This document shows positions 19,917 to 28,949 of a DNA stretch of 64,000 bases, piece by piece; within the stretch, counting starts at the first letter, position 1; every line of letters begins with the position of its first letter. The stretch spans positions 15,153-79,152 of the forward strand of contig BJHS01000004.1 of assembly GCA_014193315.1 (NCBI GenBank), given 5' to 3'. Both the position numbers and the translations under genes were made by a program. The stretch comes from Verrucomicrobiota bacterium (GTDB lineage Bacteria > Verrucomicrobiota > Verrucomicrobiia > Opitutales > UBA953). The notes under the pieces are model-generated. The model made no database searches and was not told the origin of the DNA. It was given only the letters and a program-made list of their open reading frames with translations.

Positions 19917-20819
19917 ATGCGAAGTCTTGTCTACCTCCTCGGACTGTTGGCCGGCCTTGTGGGCCTTTCGGCGGACCCCGCCCCGATCCGGGTACTCGTC
20001 TGGGATGAGCGCCAGCCCGAGCAGAAGAAGGCCTACGACGGCGGGTTCCTCGGGGATGCCATCGCCAAGCACCTGGCGAGCCTTCCCGGGCTCGCGGTGA
20101 AGTCGGTCAGCCTGAACTCTCCCGAGCAAGGCCTCGGCGAGGCGACCCTGGCCGAGACCGACGTCGTCATCTTCTGGTGCCACCAGCGTCCGCTGGAACA
20201 GGATGACGTCCGGACGGAGGACTTGGTTCGCCGGGTCCTCTCGGGCAAGACCGGCTTCGTCGCCCTCCACTCGGCCCACTGGGCCAAGCCGTTCGTACGG
20301 CTGATGCAGGAGCGCGCCAAGGCCGATGCCGTGGCTGCGTTGCCGGAGGCCGAGCGGGCCATCGCCCAGTGGGAGTACGCCAACGAGAAACCCTACCGCA
20401 TCATCCCGAAGAAGGGAGCCGCGGCTACGCCGAACGTCCAGAAGGTCGGCGCGGTCTGGCGCCTCACGCTCCCGCAGTGCGTCTTCCCCGTCTATCGCGC
20501 CGACGGTGCGCCGTCACATGTCACCACCTTGCGGCCGACGCACCCGCTCGCCGCCGGGTTGCCGTCAAAATGGGATATCCCGCAGACGGAGATGTATGGC
20601 GAGCCCTTCTGGGTGCCGGTCCCGGATAGCGTGATCTTCGAGGAAAAATGGGACAAAGGAGAGCATTTCCGGAGCGGCTCGCTCTGGCGCGTCGGGTCGG
20701 GCGACGTCTTTTATTTCCGCCCGGGTCATGAGACCTACCCGGTCTTCAAGCAGGCGGAGAACCTGCGAGTGCTCGAGAACGCGGTGCGCTGGATGGGTGC
20801 CGAGATCCGCCGCCGATGA
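19917..20819 (+). CDS. ThuA-domain exported protein
   Basis: Signal peptide MRSLVYLLGLLAGLVGLSA, IRVLVWDERQPEQKKAYDGGFLGDAIAKHL, VIFWCHQRP, HSAHWAKPF. Confidence 0.8.
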   Translation: MRSLVYLLGLLAGLVGLSADPAPIRVLVWDERQPEQKKAYDGGFLGDAIAKHLASLPGLAVKSVSLNSPEQGLGEATLAETDVVIFWCHQRPLEQDDVRTEDLVRRVLSGKTGFVALHSAHWAKPFVRLMQERAKADAVAALPEAERAIAQWEYANEKPYRIIPKKGAAATPNVQKVGAVWRLTLPQCVFPVYRADGAPSHVTTLRPTHPLAAGLPSKWDIPQTEMYGEPFWVPVPDSVIFEEKWDKGEHFRSGSLWRVGSGDVFYFRPGHETYPVFKQAENLRVLENAVRWMGAEIRRR

Positions 20820-22453
20820 GCCGGCTCCTGTTGCTGCTGCTGGGCGCGGCCGCGGTGTCCGCGAATCCGCGGCCCCCGAACATCCTGGTCATCCTCGCCG
20901 ATGACCTCGGCTACTCCGACCTAGGCTGTTACGGCGGTGAGATTCCCACGCCGAACCTTGACCGGCTCGCGCAGGCCGGCGCGCGCTTCGAGAAGGTCTA
21001 CACGTCGGCCCGCTGCTGTCCGACGCGCGCCTCGCTCCTGACCGGTCTCCACCCGCACGAGGCGGGCGTGGGCGATTTTGTCAGCGCCAAGCCGTCGCCC
21101 AACCGCGGCCCCGCCTACACAGGCCACCTGCTCGACGACAACCTCACCCTCCCTGAGCTCCTGAAGCAGGCCGGCTACAGCGCGTGGATGGTCGGCAAGT
21201 GGCACCTGGGCTCGCCCGGGCCGATCCAGCGCGGCTTCGACGCCTATTATGGCTTCAAGAACCTGCAGGCGCATTCCAACGACCAGTGGGAGCCGGCCGA
21301 CTACGTCCGTCTGCCCGCCGGCACGCCCGCCGAGCTCGCCTACGAGGCCGGCAAGTTCTACGTCACCGATGTCTTCACCGACTACGCGCTGGAGTTTCTG
21401 CGTCAGGCGCGCACGACCCGGGAGAAGCCTTGGTTCCTCTACCTCGCGCACTCTTCCCCGCACTTCCCGGTGCAGGCGCCCAAGGCGTCGATCGACCGCC
21501 ACCTGGCGACCTATCGCCGCGGCTGGGATGTGCTGCGCGCCGAGCGCTTCGCGCGCATGCAGGCGCTCGGGCTCATCGCGGCGGACGCCGTGCTCCCGCC
21601 GCTTTCGCTCGTGCCCGTCGAGGCGGATGAGGCCATCGCCAACGGGTTCTCGGGCAAGCCTAACCCCGCGTGGGACAGCCTCCCGGCCGACCGCCGCGAG
21701 GACCTGGCGCGCCGCATGGCCACCTTCGCCGCGATGGTCGAACACGTCGATCAGGGCGTCGGGCGGATCCTCGCCGACCTCGAGCGGAACGGCGAACTGG
21801 CGAACACGCTCGTCGTCTTCACCTCCGACAACGGCGCGTGCTACGAGTGGGGGCCGTTCGGCTTCGACGGGCGCTCCCGGGCCGGGCGCACCGACCTGCA
21901 CGCCGGGGAAGCCTTGGCGGGCATGGGGCAGGCCGGCACGCATTCCTCCTATGGCTCCGCGTGGGCCAATCTCGGCAACACGCCCCTCGCGATGTACAAG
22001 CACTTCTGCCACGAGGGCGGCATCAGCGCGCCGCTGATCGTTTCCTGGCCGGCGGGGTTGAAGCCCTCGACGGCGTGGATCCGTTCGCCGACGCACGTCA
22101 TGGATCTGTGGCCGACCGTCGCCGCGGCCACCGGGGCGACGGTGCCGCGGGAGCGCGCGGGGAAGCCCCTCCGGTCCGTTTCCGGCCGTTCGCTCTTGCC
22201 TGACCTGCGCGGGGAAGCGGTGCCCGAACGCGGCATTCCGACCGCGCACGAAGGCGCCCGCGGCTACCGGCTCGGCAACTGGAAGGTCGTCTGGGGCAAG
22301 CGCCAGAGCGCGCCGGTCGCGTGGCAGCTGTTCGACCTCGCGAAGGACCCGTCGGAGCAGCGCGACCTCGCCGCCGAGCAGCCGGCCAAACTCAAGGAGC
22401 TGGCCGACGCGTGGATGGCCTGGGCCAGGCAGGTCGGCGTCCAACCGCGTTGA
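20816..22453 (+). CDS. Sulfatase (arylsulfatase family, Cys-type)
   Basis: NILVILADDLGYSDLGCYGGEIPTPNLDRLA, CCPTRASLLTG formylglycine motif, VGKWHLG, FTSDNGA; ATGA overlap with the thuA-like gene. Confidence 0.93.
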   Translation: MSRLLLLLLGAAAVSANPRPPNILVILADDLGYSDLGCYGGEIPTPNLDRLAQAGARFEKVYTSARCCPTRASLLTGLHPHEAGVGDFVSAKPSPNRGPAYTGHLLDDNLTLPELLKQAGYSAWMVGKWHLGSPGPIQRGFDAYYGFKNLQAHSNDQWEPADYVRLPAGTPAELAYEAGKFYVTDVFTDYALEFLRQARTTREKPWFLYLAHSSPHFPVQAPKASIDRHLATYRRGWDVLRAERFARMQALGLIAADAVLPPLSLVPVEADEAIANGFSGKPNPAWDSLPADRREDLARRMATFAAMVEHVDQGVGRILADLERNGELANTLVVFTSDNGACYEWGPFGFDGRSRAGRTDLHAGEALAGMGQAGTHSSYGSAWANLGNTPLAMYKHFCHEGGISAPLIVSWPAGLKPSTAWIRSPTHVMDLWPTVAAATGATVPRERAGKPLRSVSGRSLLPDLRGEAVPERGIPTAHEGARGYRLGNWKVVWGKRQSAPVAWQLFDLAKDPSEQRDLAAEQPAKLKELADAWMAWARQVGVQPR

Positions 22454-22464
22454 TCTTTTCCTTC

Positions 22465-23661
22465 ATGAAGCCTCTCCTCCTGCTGTTCCTCCTCACCGCC
22501 TGGCCGACGTGGTCGCGCGCGGAACGCCCTTACTTCGGCGCCGAACCTGGCGCCTTGGAGAAAGCCCGGCAAGCCCTTGCCGCCGGCGACCCGGTGCTCG
22601 GCGGGGCCTTGAAGAAACTCAGGCAGGACGCCGAGAGGGCACTCCTGATCGCGCCGGGCACGGTGACGGAAAAGCAGAAACTGCCTCCCAGCGGCGATGC
22701 CCATGACTACATGAGCCTGGCGCCCTATTTCTGGCCAGATCCCGCGCAGCCGAAGGGCTTGCCGTACCTGCGCAAAGACGGGGAAGTGAACCCGGAATCG
22801 CGGGACCTCGCCGCCAACGACACCCTGCGCCTCCGGGCTTTGGGCACGACCGTGGAGACGCTCGCGCTGGCCTATTGCTTCACCGGTGAGGAGAAGTACG
22901 CCGCGCAGGCCGCCCGGCACCTCCGCGTCTGGTTCCTCGCGCCCGCCACGCGCATGAACCCGAACCTCAGGTTTGCGCAGGCGGTCCCGGGCGTGAACGA
23001 TGGTCGCGGGACGGGAATCATCGAGGCCCGCGGTCTGGCCGACGCGGCGGACGCGGCCATCCTGCTGCTCGGTTCGAAGGCGTGGACGCAGGACGATCAG
23101 GCGGCCTTGGAGCGCTGGGGCGAGCAGTATTACGACTGGTTATTGCGCAGCAAGAACGGCCAGGATGAGCGGGCCGCCAAGAACAACCACGGTACCTGGT
23201 ACGACGTGCAGGCCGTCCACTGGGCGTTGGTGCTCAGGCGGACCGACGAAGCCAGGGGCATCCTCGCGCAAGCGGGGACGAAACGCATCGAGATCCAGAT
23301 CGAGCCGGATGGCCGGCAGCCTTTGGAACTCGCGCGCACCGCGTCGTTCAGCTACGCTTGTTTCAACCTGCGCGCCTTGTCCGATCTCGCCCTGCTCGGC
23401 CGCCATGCCGGGGTCGACCTGTGGGCCTACCGCTCGCAGGACGGTCGCTCGCTGCGGGTGGCGTTGGATTACCTGATGCCTTATCTGGGCGCAAAGCCCA
23501 AGCCGTGGCCGGGTCAGCAGATCCACGCCAGCAATCCGGATGACATCCTGCCCGCCCTCCGGCGCGCGACCTTGGCCACGGGCGTGGCGGCCTACGAGGC
23601 AGTGCTCGCGCAGTACCCGGAGGTCACCGGCAAGCGTTTCCAGCTGCTCGCGCCGCGCTGA
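22465..23661 (+). CDS. Alginate lyase family protein (PF05426-like)
   Basis: Signal peptide; SLAPYFWPDPAQPKGLPYLRKDGEVNPES, KNNHGTWYDVQ, RTASFSYACFNLRAL. Confidence 0.82.
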   Translation: MKPLLLLFLLTAWPTWSRAERPYFGAEPGALEKARQALAAGDPVLGGALKKLRQDAERALLIAPGTVTEKQKLPPSGDAHDYMSLAPYFWPDPAQPKGLPYLRKDGEVNPESRDLAANDTLRLRALGTTVETLALAYCFTGEEKYAAQAARHLRVWFLAPATRMNPNLRFAQAVPGVNDGRGTGIIEARGLADAADAAILLLGSKAWTQDDQAALERWGEQYYDWLLRSKNGQDERAAKNNHGTWYDVQAVHWALVLRRTDEARGILAQAGTKRIEIQIEPDGRQPLELARTASFSYACFNLRALSDLALLGRHAGVDLWAYRSQDGRSLRVALDYLMPYLGAKPKPWPGQQIHASNPDDILPALRRATLATGVAAYEAVLAQYPEVTGKRFQLLAPR

Positions 23662-23664
23662 GGC

Positions 23665-24780
23665 TTACTTCGCCCAGCCGACCATGACCGCGCCCCGGTA
23701 GAACAGGTAGCCGAGGGTCAGCGTGATCGGGATGGTGAGCACCCAGGCCCAGACGATGCGCCCGACAAGCCCCCACTTCACGGCGTCGAAACGCTTGGTC
23801 GCGCCCACGCCGAGGATGGAGGTGGAGATGACGTGCGTGGTGGAAAGCGGGATACCCATTTCGGAGGCGCCGTGGATCGTGATCGCAGCGGCGGTCTCGG
23901 CGGCGAAACCGTGCACCGGCTGCAGTTTGACCATCTTGTGACCCATCGTGCGGATGATTTTCCAGCCGCCGGCGGCGGTGCCGAGGGCCATCGTGACCGC
24001 GCAGACCACGATGACCCAGTAGGGCGCATGGTCGACGACCCCCTTGGCGTTGAGTTCGGGCTTGATGGAGGCCGCCCAGGCGGGCGCGTGGGCCGGGTCG
24101 AAGGCGCCCGCGGTCACGCCGACGATGAGGGCGAAGGTGATGATGCCGACGGTCTTCTGGGCGTCGTTGGAGCCGTGCGAGAAACCCATCATGCCGGCCG
24201 AAAGCAGCTGCAGTTTGCCGAAGGATTTCTGGACCTTGCTCGGACGCATCGCGAAGCGGACGATCAGCATCGTCAGCAGGACCATGAAGAGGACGCCCAG
24301 CGTGAAGCCGATGAACGGCGAGATGAGCATCGGCTTGATCAGCTTCGGCCACAGGCCGACCGTCTTGCCGCCCACGGTGTCGGACCAGATCAGCCGGCCC
24401 CATTCAAGGTGGGATTGGCCGAGCACGCCTCCGCACAGTCCGCCCACGAGCGCGTGGGAGGAGCTGGAGGGGATGCCGAACCACCAGGTCAGGAGGTTCC
24501 AGACGATGCCGCCCATCAGGCCGCAGGCGATGGCGAGCTGCGCCACCTGGAACTCCGCCGAGACGTTGATGTAGCCCGAGTAGATCGTCTTGGCCACCGC
24601 GGTGCCCCAGAAGGCGCCGACGAGGTTCGTGCAGGCCGCCAGCATGATCGCCTGCCGGGGCGTGAGCACGCGGGTCGAGACGACCGTGGCGATGGCGTTG
24701 GCCGCGTCATGGAATCCGTTGATGTATTCGAACACCAAAGCCACCAGAATGACCACCATCATCAGGACGAAAGGATCCAT
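23665..24780 (-). CDS. Inorganic phosphate transporter, PiT family
   Basis: FEYINGFHDAANAIATVVSTRVL, GFSHGSNDAQKTVGII, GIPLSTTHVISTSILGVG. Confidence 0.93.
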   Translation of the reverse strand: MDPFVLMMVVILVALVFEYINGFHDAANAIATVVSTRVLTPRQAIMLAACTNLVGAFWGTAVAKTIYSGYINVSAEFQVAQLAIACGLMGGIVWNLLTWWFGIPSSSSHALVGGLCGGVLGQSHLEWGRLIWSDTVGGKTVGLWPKLIKPMLISPFIGFTLGVLFMVLLTMLIVRFAMRPSKVQKSFGKLQLLSAGMMGFSHGSNDAQKTVGIITFALIVGVTAGAFDPAHAPAWAASIKPELNAKGVVDHAPYWVIVVCAVTMALGTAAGGWKIIRTMGHKMVKLQPVHGFAAETAAAITIHGASEMGIPLSTTHVISTSILGVGATKRFDAVKWGLVGRIVWAWVLTIPITLTLGYLFYRGAVMVGWAK

Positions 24781-24801
24781 GGCCGGAGGCGGGGCGCGGG
24801 C

Positions 24802-25443
24802 TTAGGCGTACTTGAGGGCGATCTGGAACACGACCTTGCCGGCGTCGCGGCAATGGTCAATCGCGCGCTCGAGGAGCTCGTAGATGTCCTTGAGGACGAC
24901 GACTTCCTTGGCGTCGACGTTGCCTTGGTAGAGGTCGCGCAGGAGGCCCACCATGAGGCGATCGGCGTCGCCCTCGATGGTCTGCAGGGTCTCGTAGTCG
25001 TCCTGGATCTCCTCGACGTTGGAGAGGCGGCGCAGCTTGCGCACGAGGCTCGCGGTGACCTCCGTCGCCTGCTCGAGCATGCGGACCTGCTTGTCGACGA
25101 TGTCGGTCGAGAACTGGGAGGGGCAGATGGCGAGGCGCTCGCCGATTTTCTCGCAGGTCTTCGGGATCTTGTAGAGGGCGTTGGCGAGGGCCTCGATGTC
25201 CTCGCGCTCGAGCGGGGTCACGAAGGTCCGGCAGAGCTCCTGGGTGATCGAGAGGCCGATGCGCTTGTCGTTGCGGCGGGCCACGACCAGCTCGGTGAAG
25301 CGTTGCTCGAAGTCCGGCTTGCCGACCTGCGAGTAGAGCTTGGAGAGGGACTTGGCGCTTTTCGCGGCCTCGTCGGCGCTGGCTTCGAGCAGCTCGTAGA
25401 ACTTTTCATCCTTACCGAGGACCTTCTTGAGGAAGTCTTTCAT
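24802..25443 (-). CDS. DUF47 / PhoU-like phosphate transport regulator
   Basis: MKDFLKKVLGKDEKFYELLEASADEAAKSAKSL; adjacent to PiT, the usual pairing. Confidence 0.85.
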   Translation of the reverse strand: MKDFLKKVLGKDEKFYELLEASADEAAKSAKSLSKLYSQVGKPDFEQRFTELVVARRNDKRIGLSITQELCRTFVTPLEREDIEALANALYKIPKTCEKIGERLAICPSQFSTDIVDKQVRMLEQATEVTASLVRKLRRLSNVEEIQDDYETLQTIEGDADRLMVGLLRDLYQGNVDAKEVVVLKDIYELLERAIDHCRDAGKVVFQIALKYA

Positions 25444-25638
25444 GGGGTGGTGGGGTGAGGCGTTCAAAAACCGCCCGATAACCTGCCGCAAGCACGGTTT
25501 GTCACAGTTCTGTAACAATCTTAACATCATGTTGTTACAAGTGTTACGATTGTGTTACGGAGTGGAGGGGGATTAAGGAGTGCTGAGTCGAGTGCTGGAT
25601 CGAGTAACGAGTGCAGAGTCGATGGATGGCGCCGCAGT

Positions 25639-25933
25639 GGGCACGTGGGAATGGTGACACGTGGGTAAGGGAGGCAGAGTTGATCAGTTGATCGGTTGAA
25701 TGGTTGGCCAGAACGCACCGGGTGTCTCTTAGGTAGGGACCAGCGTCCCTGCTCGTCCGCGGCGAAACGTGGGGTCTGGCTTCGCCTCACGATATGCCGG
25801 CGATGAGGTCAGGCACATCACCGCTGCGCGGGATGAAGCCAGACCCCATGCCGGCGGCCGACCGGGACGGTCAGCCCTACCTAGGTGGTAGTCGCAACTT
25901 CCCTTGCCCGCGTGCCAGCTTGCCCACGTGCCC
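25639..25933. repeat. Outer inverted repeat (32 nt arms, 26/32 matching) flanking palindromic element copy 2
   Basis: GGGCACGTGGGAATGGTGACACGTGGGTAAGG (25639-25670) versus reverse complement of 25902-25933 GGGCACGTGGGCAAGCTGGCACGCGGGCAAGG. Confidence 0.7.
25731..25882. repeat. Palindromic intergenic element, copy 2 (~152 bp)
   Basis: AGGTAGGG...CCCTACCT termini and inner GGGGTCTGGCTTC (25771-25783)/GAAGCCAGACCCC (25835-25847); same order and spacing as copy 1. Confidence 0.85.
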
Positions 25934-25944
25934 GCTGACTGGTC

Positions 25945-27411
25945 CTACCTTCCTTCTAGGAACTTGCGGATCTCGCCGGCGAGTTTGGCGCTCACGCCGG
26001 CGACCTCCGCGAGTTCCGCGTCCGTGGCCTTGCGCAGTTTCTGGATGCTGCCGAAGCGAGCGAGGAGGGCGGCCTTGCGCTTCGGTCCGAGGCCCGGCAT
26101 CTCGTCGAGCAGCGACTCGCGCAGTTTCTTGCTCCGCAGTTCCGCGTTGAAGGCGTTGGCGAAGCGGTGGGCTTCGTCGCGGATGCGCATGAGCAGGGCG
26201 AGGCCCACGTCGTGCCGCGGAAGCCGCAGCTCGCGCCCTTCGGGGAAGACGATCGTCTCCTCGCGCTTGGCCAAGCCGATGAGGGGTGGCGGCGTCAAGG
26301 CGGCCTCCCGGAAAGCCGCAAGCGCCGCGCCCACTTGCCCGAGGCCACCGTCGATGATCACGAGTTCCGGGAAGGAACGCCCCTCCTTGGCCAACCGCGC
26401 GTAGCGCCGGCCGACCACCTCGGTCATCGAGCGGAAGTCATCGTTGCCTTCGAACGACTTGATCTTGAAGCGCCGGTAGCCTGATTTGTCGGCCTGACCA
26501 TCGACGAAGCGCACCATCGACGCCACCGCGAGCGTCCCAGAGATGTGGGAGATGTCGAAGCACTCCGCCGTCGTCGGAGGCCGGGCCAGACCCAGCGAGG
26601 CCGCGAGTGAGTCGAGCGCCCCGGACTCGTCGCGGCGGGGCAGGGGGTCGTCGCGGAGGAAGCGCCGGGACTTCTCGGTCGTGCGGCGCAAGGCATCCAG
26701 CAAGTCGCGGAGCTCGGCGGCTTTTTCGTAGTCGCGCGCCGTCGCCGCCGTGCGCATCTCGACCTCGAGTTGGTCGGCCCATTCGCCGGCCTTGCCTTCG
26801 AGGAACCCGCAGGCCGCCGTCACGCGGGCGGCGTATGCCTCGGTGGTGACCTCGTTCGGGAGCTTTTGGATCTGCGAGCGGACGTCGCCGTAGAGTCGCC
26901 AGCGCCCGTCGGGCAGGAGCGTCGGGAGGGTGTCGCCCAGGAGGATGCCGAACTGCTTGCGCATCTCGTTCAAGGTCCGTCGGACCGCTTGCTGGTGGGG
27001 GAAGGGGCCGAAGTAGCGGCTGTTTTCGGTGGTCCGGACGCGGACGATCCGAAAGCGCGGGATGGGGTCGCCCAAGTCGACCCGGACCTGGGGGAACTGC
27101 TTGTCGTCGCGGAAGAGGATGTTCCAGCGGGGGCGCCAGCGCTTGATCAGCTTGCCTTCGAGGAGGAGGGCCTCGGTTTCGGAGCGGACCTCATGCCATT
27201 CCAGGTCGACCACGGTATCCATCATCGCGGCCACTTTGGGGGTCATCCGCTGCCGCGGCATGAAATAGGAGGCCAGCCGTTTCTTGAGGTCTTTGGCCTT
27301 CCCGACGTACACGACCAGGCCGGCGACATCCTTCATCAGGTAGACCCCGGGGGTGTGCGGCGCACGCCGTGCCTTCGCTTTCGGCGAAAGTTCTTCCCGG
27401 TCGGTTTGCAT
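25945..27411 (-). CDS. uvrC: Excinuclease ABC subunit C, short form (488 aa)
   Basis: GIY-YIG domain PHTPGVYLMKDVAGLVVYVGKAKDLKKRL, UVR motif DYEKAAELRDLLDAL, RNase H-like ECFDISHISGT..VIIDGGLGQVGAA, HhH C-terminus. Confidence 0.93.
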   Translation of the reverse strand: MQTDREELSPKAKARRAPHTPGVYLMKDVAGLVVYVGKAKDLKKRLASYFMPRQRMTPKVAAMMDTVVDLEWHEVRSETEALLLEGKLIKRWRPRWNILFRDDKQFPQVRVDLGDPIPRFRIVRVRTTENSRYFGPFPHQQAVRRTLNEMRKQFGILLGDTLPTLLPDGRWRLYGDVRSQIQKLPNEVTTEAYAARVTAACGFLEGKAGEWADQLEVEMRTAATARDYEKAAELRDLLDALRRTTEKSRRFLRDDPLPRRDESGALDSLAASLGLARPPTTAECFDISHISGTLAVASMVRFVDGQADKSGYRRFKIKSFEGNDDFRSMTEVVGRRYARLAKEGRSFPELVIIDGGLGQVGAALAAFREAALTPPPLIGLAKREETIVFPEGRELRLPRHDVGLALLMRIRDEAHRFANAFNAELRSKKLRESLLDEMPGLGPKRKAALLARFGSIQKLRKATDAELAEVAGVSAKLAGEIRKFLEGR

Positions 27412-27457
27412 TTTGGGCGGAGGCCCTTAAGCCTGCTCACCTGCCCCCGCCCCGCAA

Positions 27458-28738
27458 ATGGAAACCTGTAAAAACCCCGCCCGCCAGGTGCTCGTGATCA
27501 ACATCGGGGACGAATTGCTGGATGGGATCCGGGAAAACGGTCACCTGCTTTGGTTGGGTGAGCAACTGGCCCGGTGCGGCCTGCCTATCACCCGTTCGGT
27601 GGTCGTGCGCGATGACGCGTCCGAAATCGCCCGCGAAATCGGCCAAAGTTGGGGCGCTTACGACTTGATTGTCACCACTGGCGGCATCGGGCCGACCTCC
27701 GATGATCACACCCGCGAGGCCGTCGCCGCCGCCTTGGGCGTCCGCTTGGGTCCGGTGCCTGCCGCCGAAGCCGCTTTACGTGAACGCTTCGCGCTCATTG
27801 GCCGCCAGGTCGCCGCGGCGGACCTCTCCCAGTGCACCGTGCCGCTCGGCGGCGAGAGCCTGCCCAACCCGCGCGGCACGGCCCCCGGCGTTTTCTTCCA
27901 CCGCGGCCGCTCCGCGCTTGCCATGCTGCCAGGGCCCTCGCTCGAGCTGCGTCCGATGTTCGAGCACGAGGTCATCCCGCGGCTGCAGGGCATCGGTTGC
28001 GCCTGCCAAGGCGAGGCCTACATCCAGGTTCGCACCTTTGGTCTTGGCGCGGTGCCGTTGGAGCAGGTCGTGCGCCCGCTGCTGGCGCCGGAGATGGTGC
28101 TGACCTTCGGCACTCACAACGGGGTGGTCGATGCGCGCATCTCCTCCGGCGGCAGCGGTGCCACCGCGGAGCACTTGCTCGAGCTCGCCCGGCGCATCCG
28201 CGACACCGTGGGCCACGACTTTGTCTGCACCGGGCATTCCTGCCTCGCCACCATCGTCGTCGAACAGCTCCGCTCGATGGAAAAGACCGTCGCGCTCGCG
28301 GAGTCCTGCACCGGCGGCTTGTTGGCCGACGCCTTCACGGACGTCCCCGGTGCCTCCAAGGTCTTCGCCGGTTCCGCCGTTTGTTACACCAACGATGCCA
28401 AGATGGGGATTCTCGGGGTCCCGGAATGCCTGCTGGCTCAGCATGGCGCGGTCTCCGCCGAGTGCGCCGTCGCGATGGCCACCGCCGCTGCCGAGAAATT
28501 TGCATCGGATTACGCCTTGGCGGTGACGGGTTACGCCGGGCCGGGTGGCGGGACTGACGCCGACCCGGTCGGCACCGTCTACTTGGGGTACGCCTCGCCC
28601 ACCGGTGTCTGGTCGCGGCGGGTCCACCTTCCCGGCGACCGGGCCCAGGTGAAGCTTCGGGCCGTCAATACCGCGCTCGACCTCATGCGCCGCAAGTTGA
28701 ACAAGTACCGCGTCGAGGATTTGATGCACGGGGCGTGA
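27458..28738 (+). CDS. cinA: CinA family protein (competence/damage-inducible; NMN deamidase-related)
   Basis: VLVINIGDELLDGIRENGHLLWLGEQLARCGLPI, TTGGIGPTSDDHTREAVA, ALAESCTGGLLADAFTDVPGASKVF, GYAGPGGG. Confidence 0.92.
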   Translation: METCKNPARQVLVINIGDELLDGIRENGHLLWLGEQLARCGLPITRSVVVRDDASEIAREIGQSWGAYDLIVTTGGIGPTSDDHTREAVAAALGVRLGPVPAAEAALRERFALIGRQVAAADLSQCTVPLGGESLPNPRGTAPGVFFHRGRSALAMLPGPSLELRPMFEHEVIPRLQGIGCACQGEAYIQVRTFGLGAVPLEQVVRPLLAPEMVLTFGTHNGVVDARISSGGSGATAEHLLELARRIRDTVGHDFVCTGHSCLATIVVEQLRSMEKTVALAESCTGGLLADAFTDVPGASKVFAGSAVCYTNDAKMGILGVPECLLAQHGAVSAECAVAMATAAAEKFASDYALAVTGYAGPGGGTDADPVGTVYLGYASPTGVWSRRVHLPGDRAQVKLRAVNTALDLMRRKLNKYRVEDLMHGA

Positions 28739-28794
28739 GGGTAGGGCGGGCGCAGGCCTGCCCAGGGCCGGGGTCAGGGCTTGGTGATGCATCT

Positions 28795-28838
28795 TGGTAG
28801 GGCTGACCGTCCCCGGTCGGCCGCTGGCATGGGCTCAG
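28795..28838 (-). repeat. Half copy of the palindromic element, reverse orientation
   Basis: TGGTAGGGCTGACCGTCCCCGGTCGGCCGCTGGCATGGGCTC is nearly the reverse complement of the right end of copy 1. Confidence 0.75.
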
Positions 28839-28949
28839 ACTTTAGCGTGCGCCTCTGCCCTATCCGCCAACCGCTAACCGCTAGCCGCTAACACCTCTCG
28901 GGGCCGTCTTTAGGCCTGCGCATGACAAAGGATTGCCATACGGGGGGAG

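Noticed and set aside
23833-25458. 541-aa plus-strand ORF over the PiT/DUF47 genes
   Set aside because: Antisense shadow ORF rich in D/G/R/H/V; two conserved families are on the other strand.
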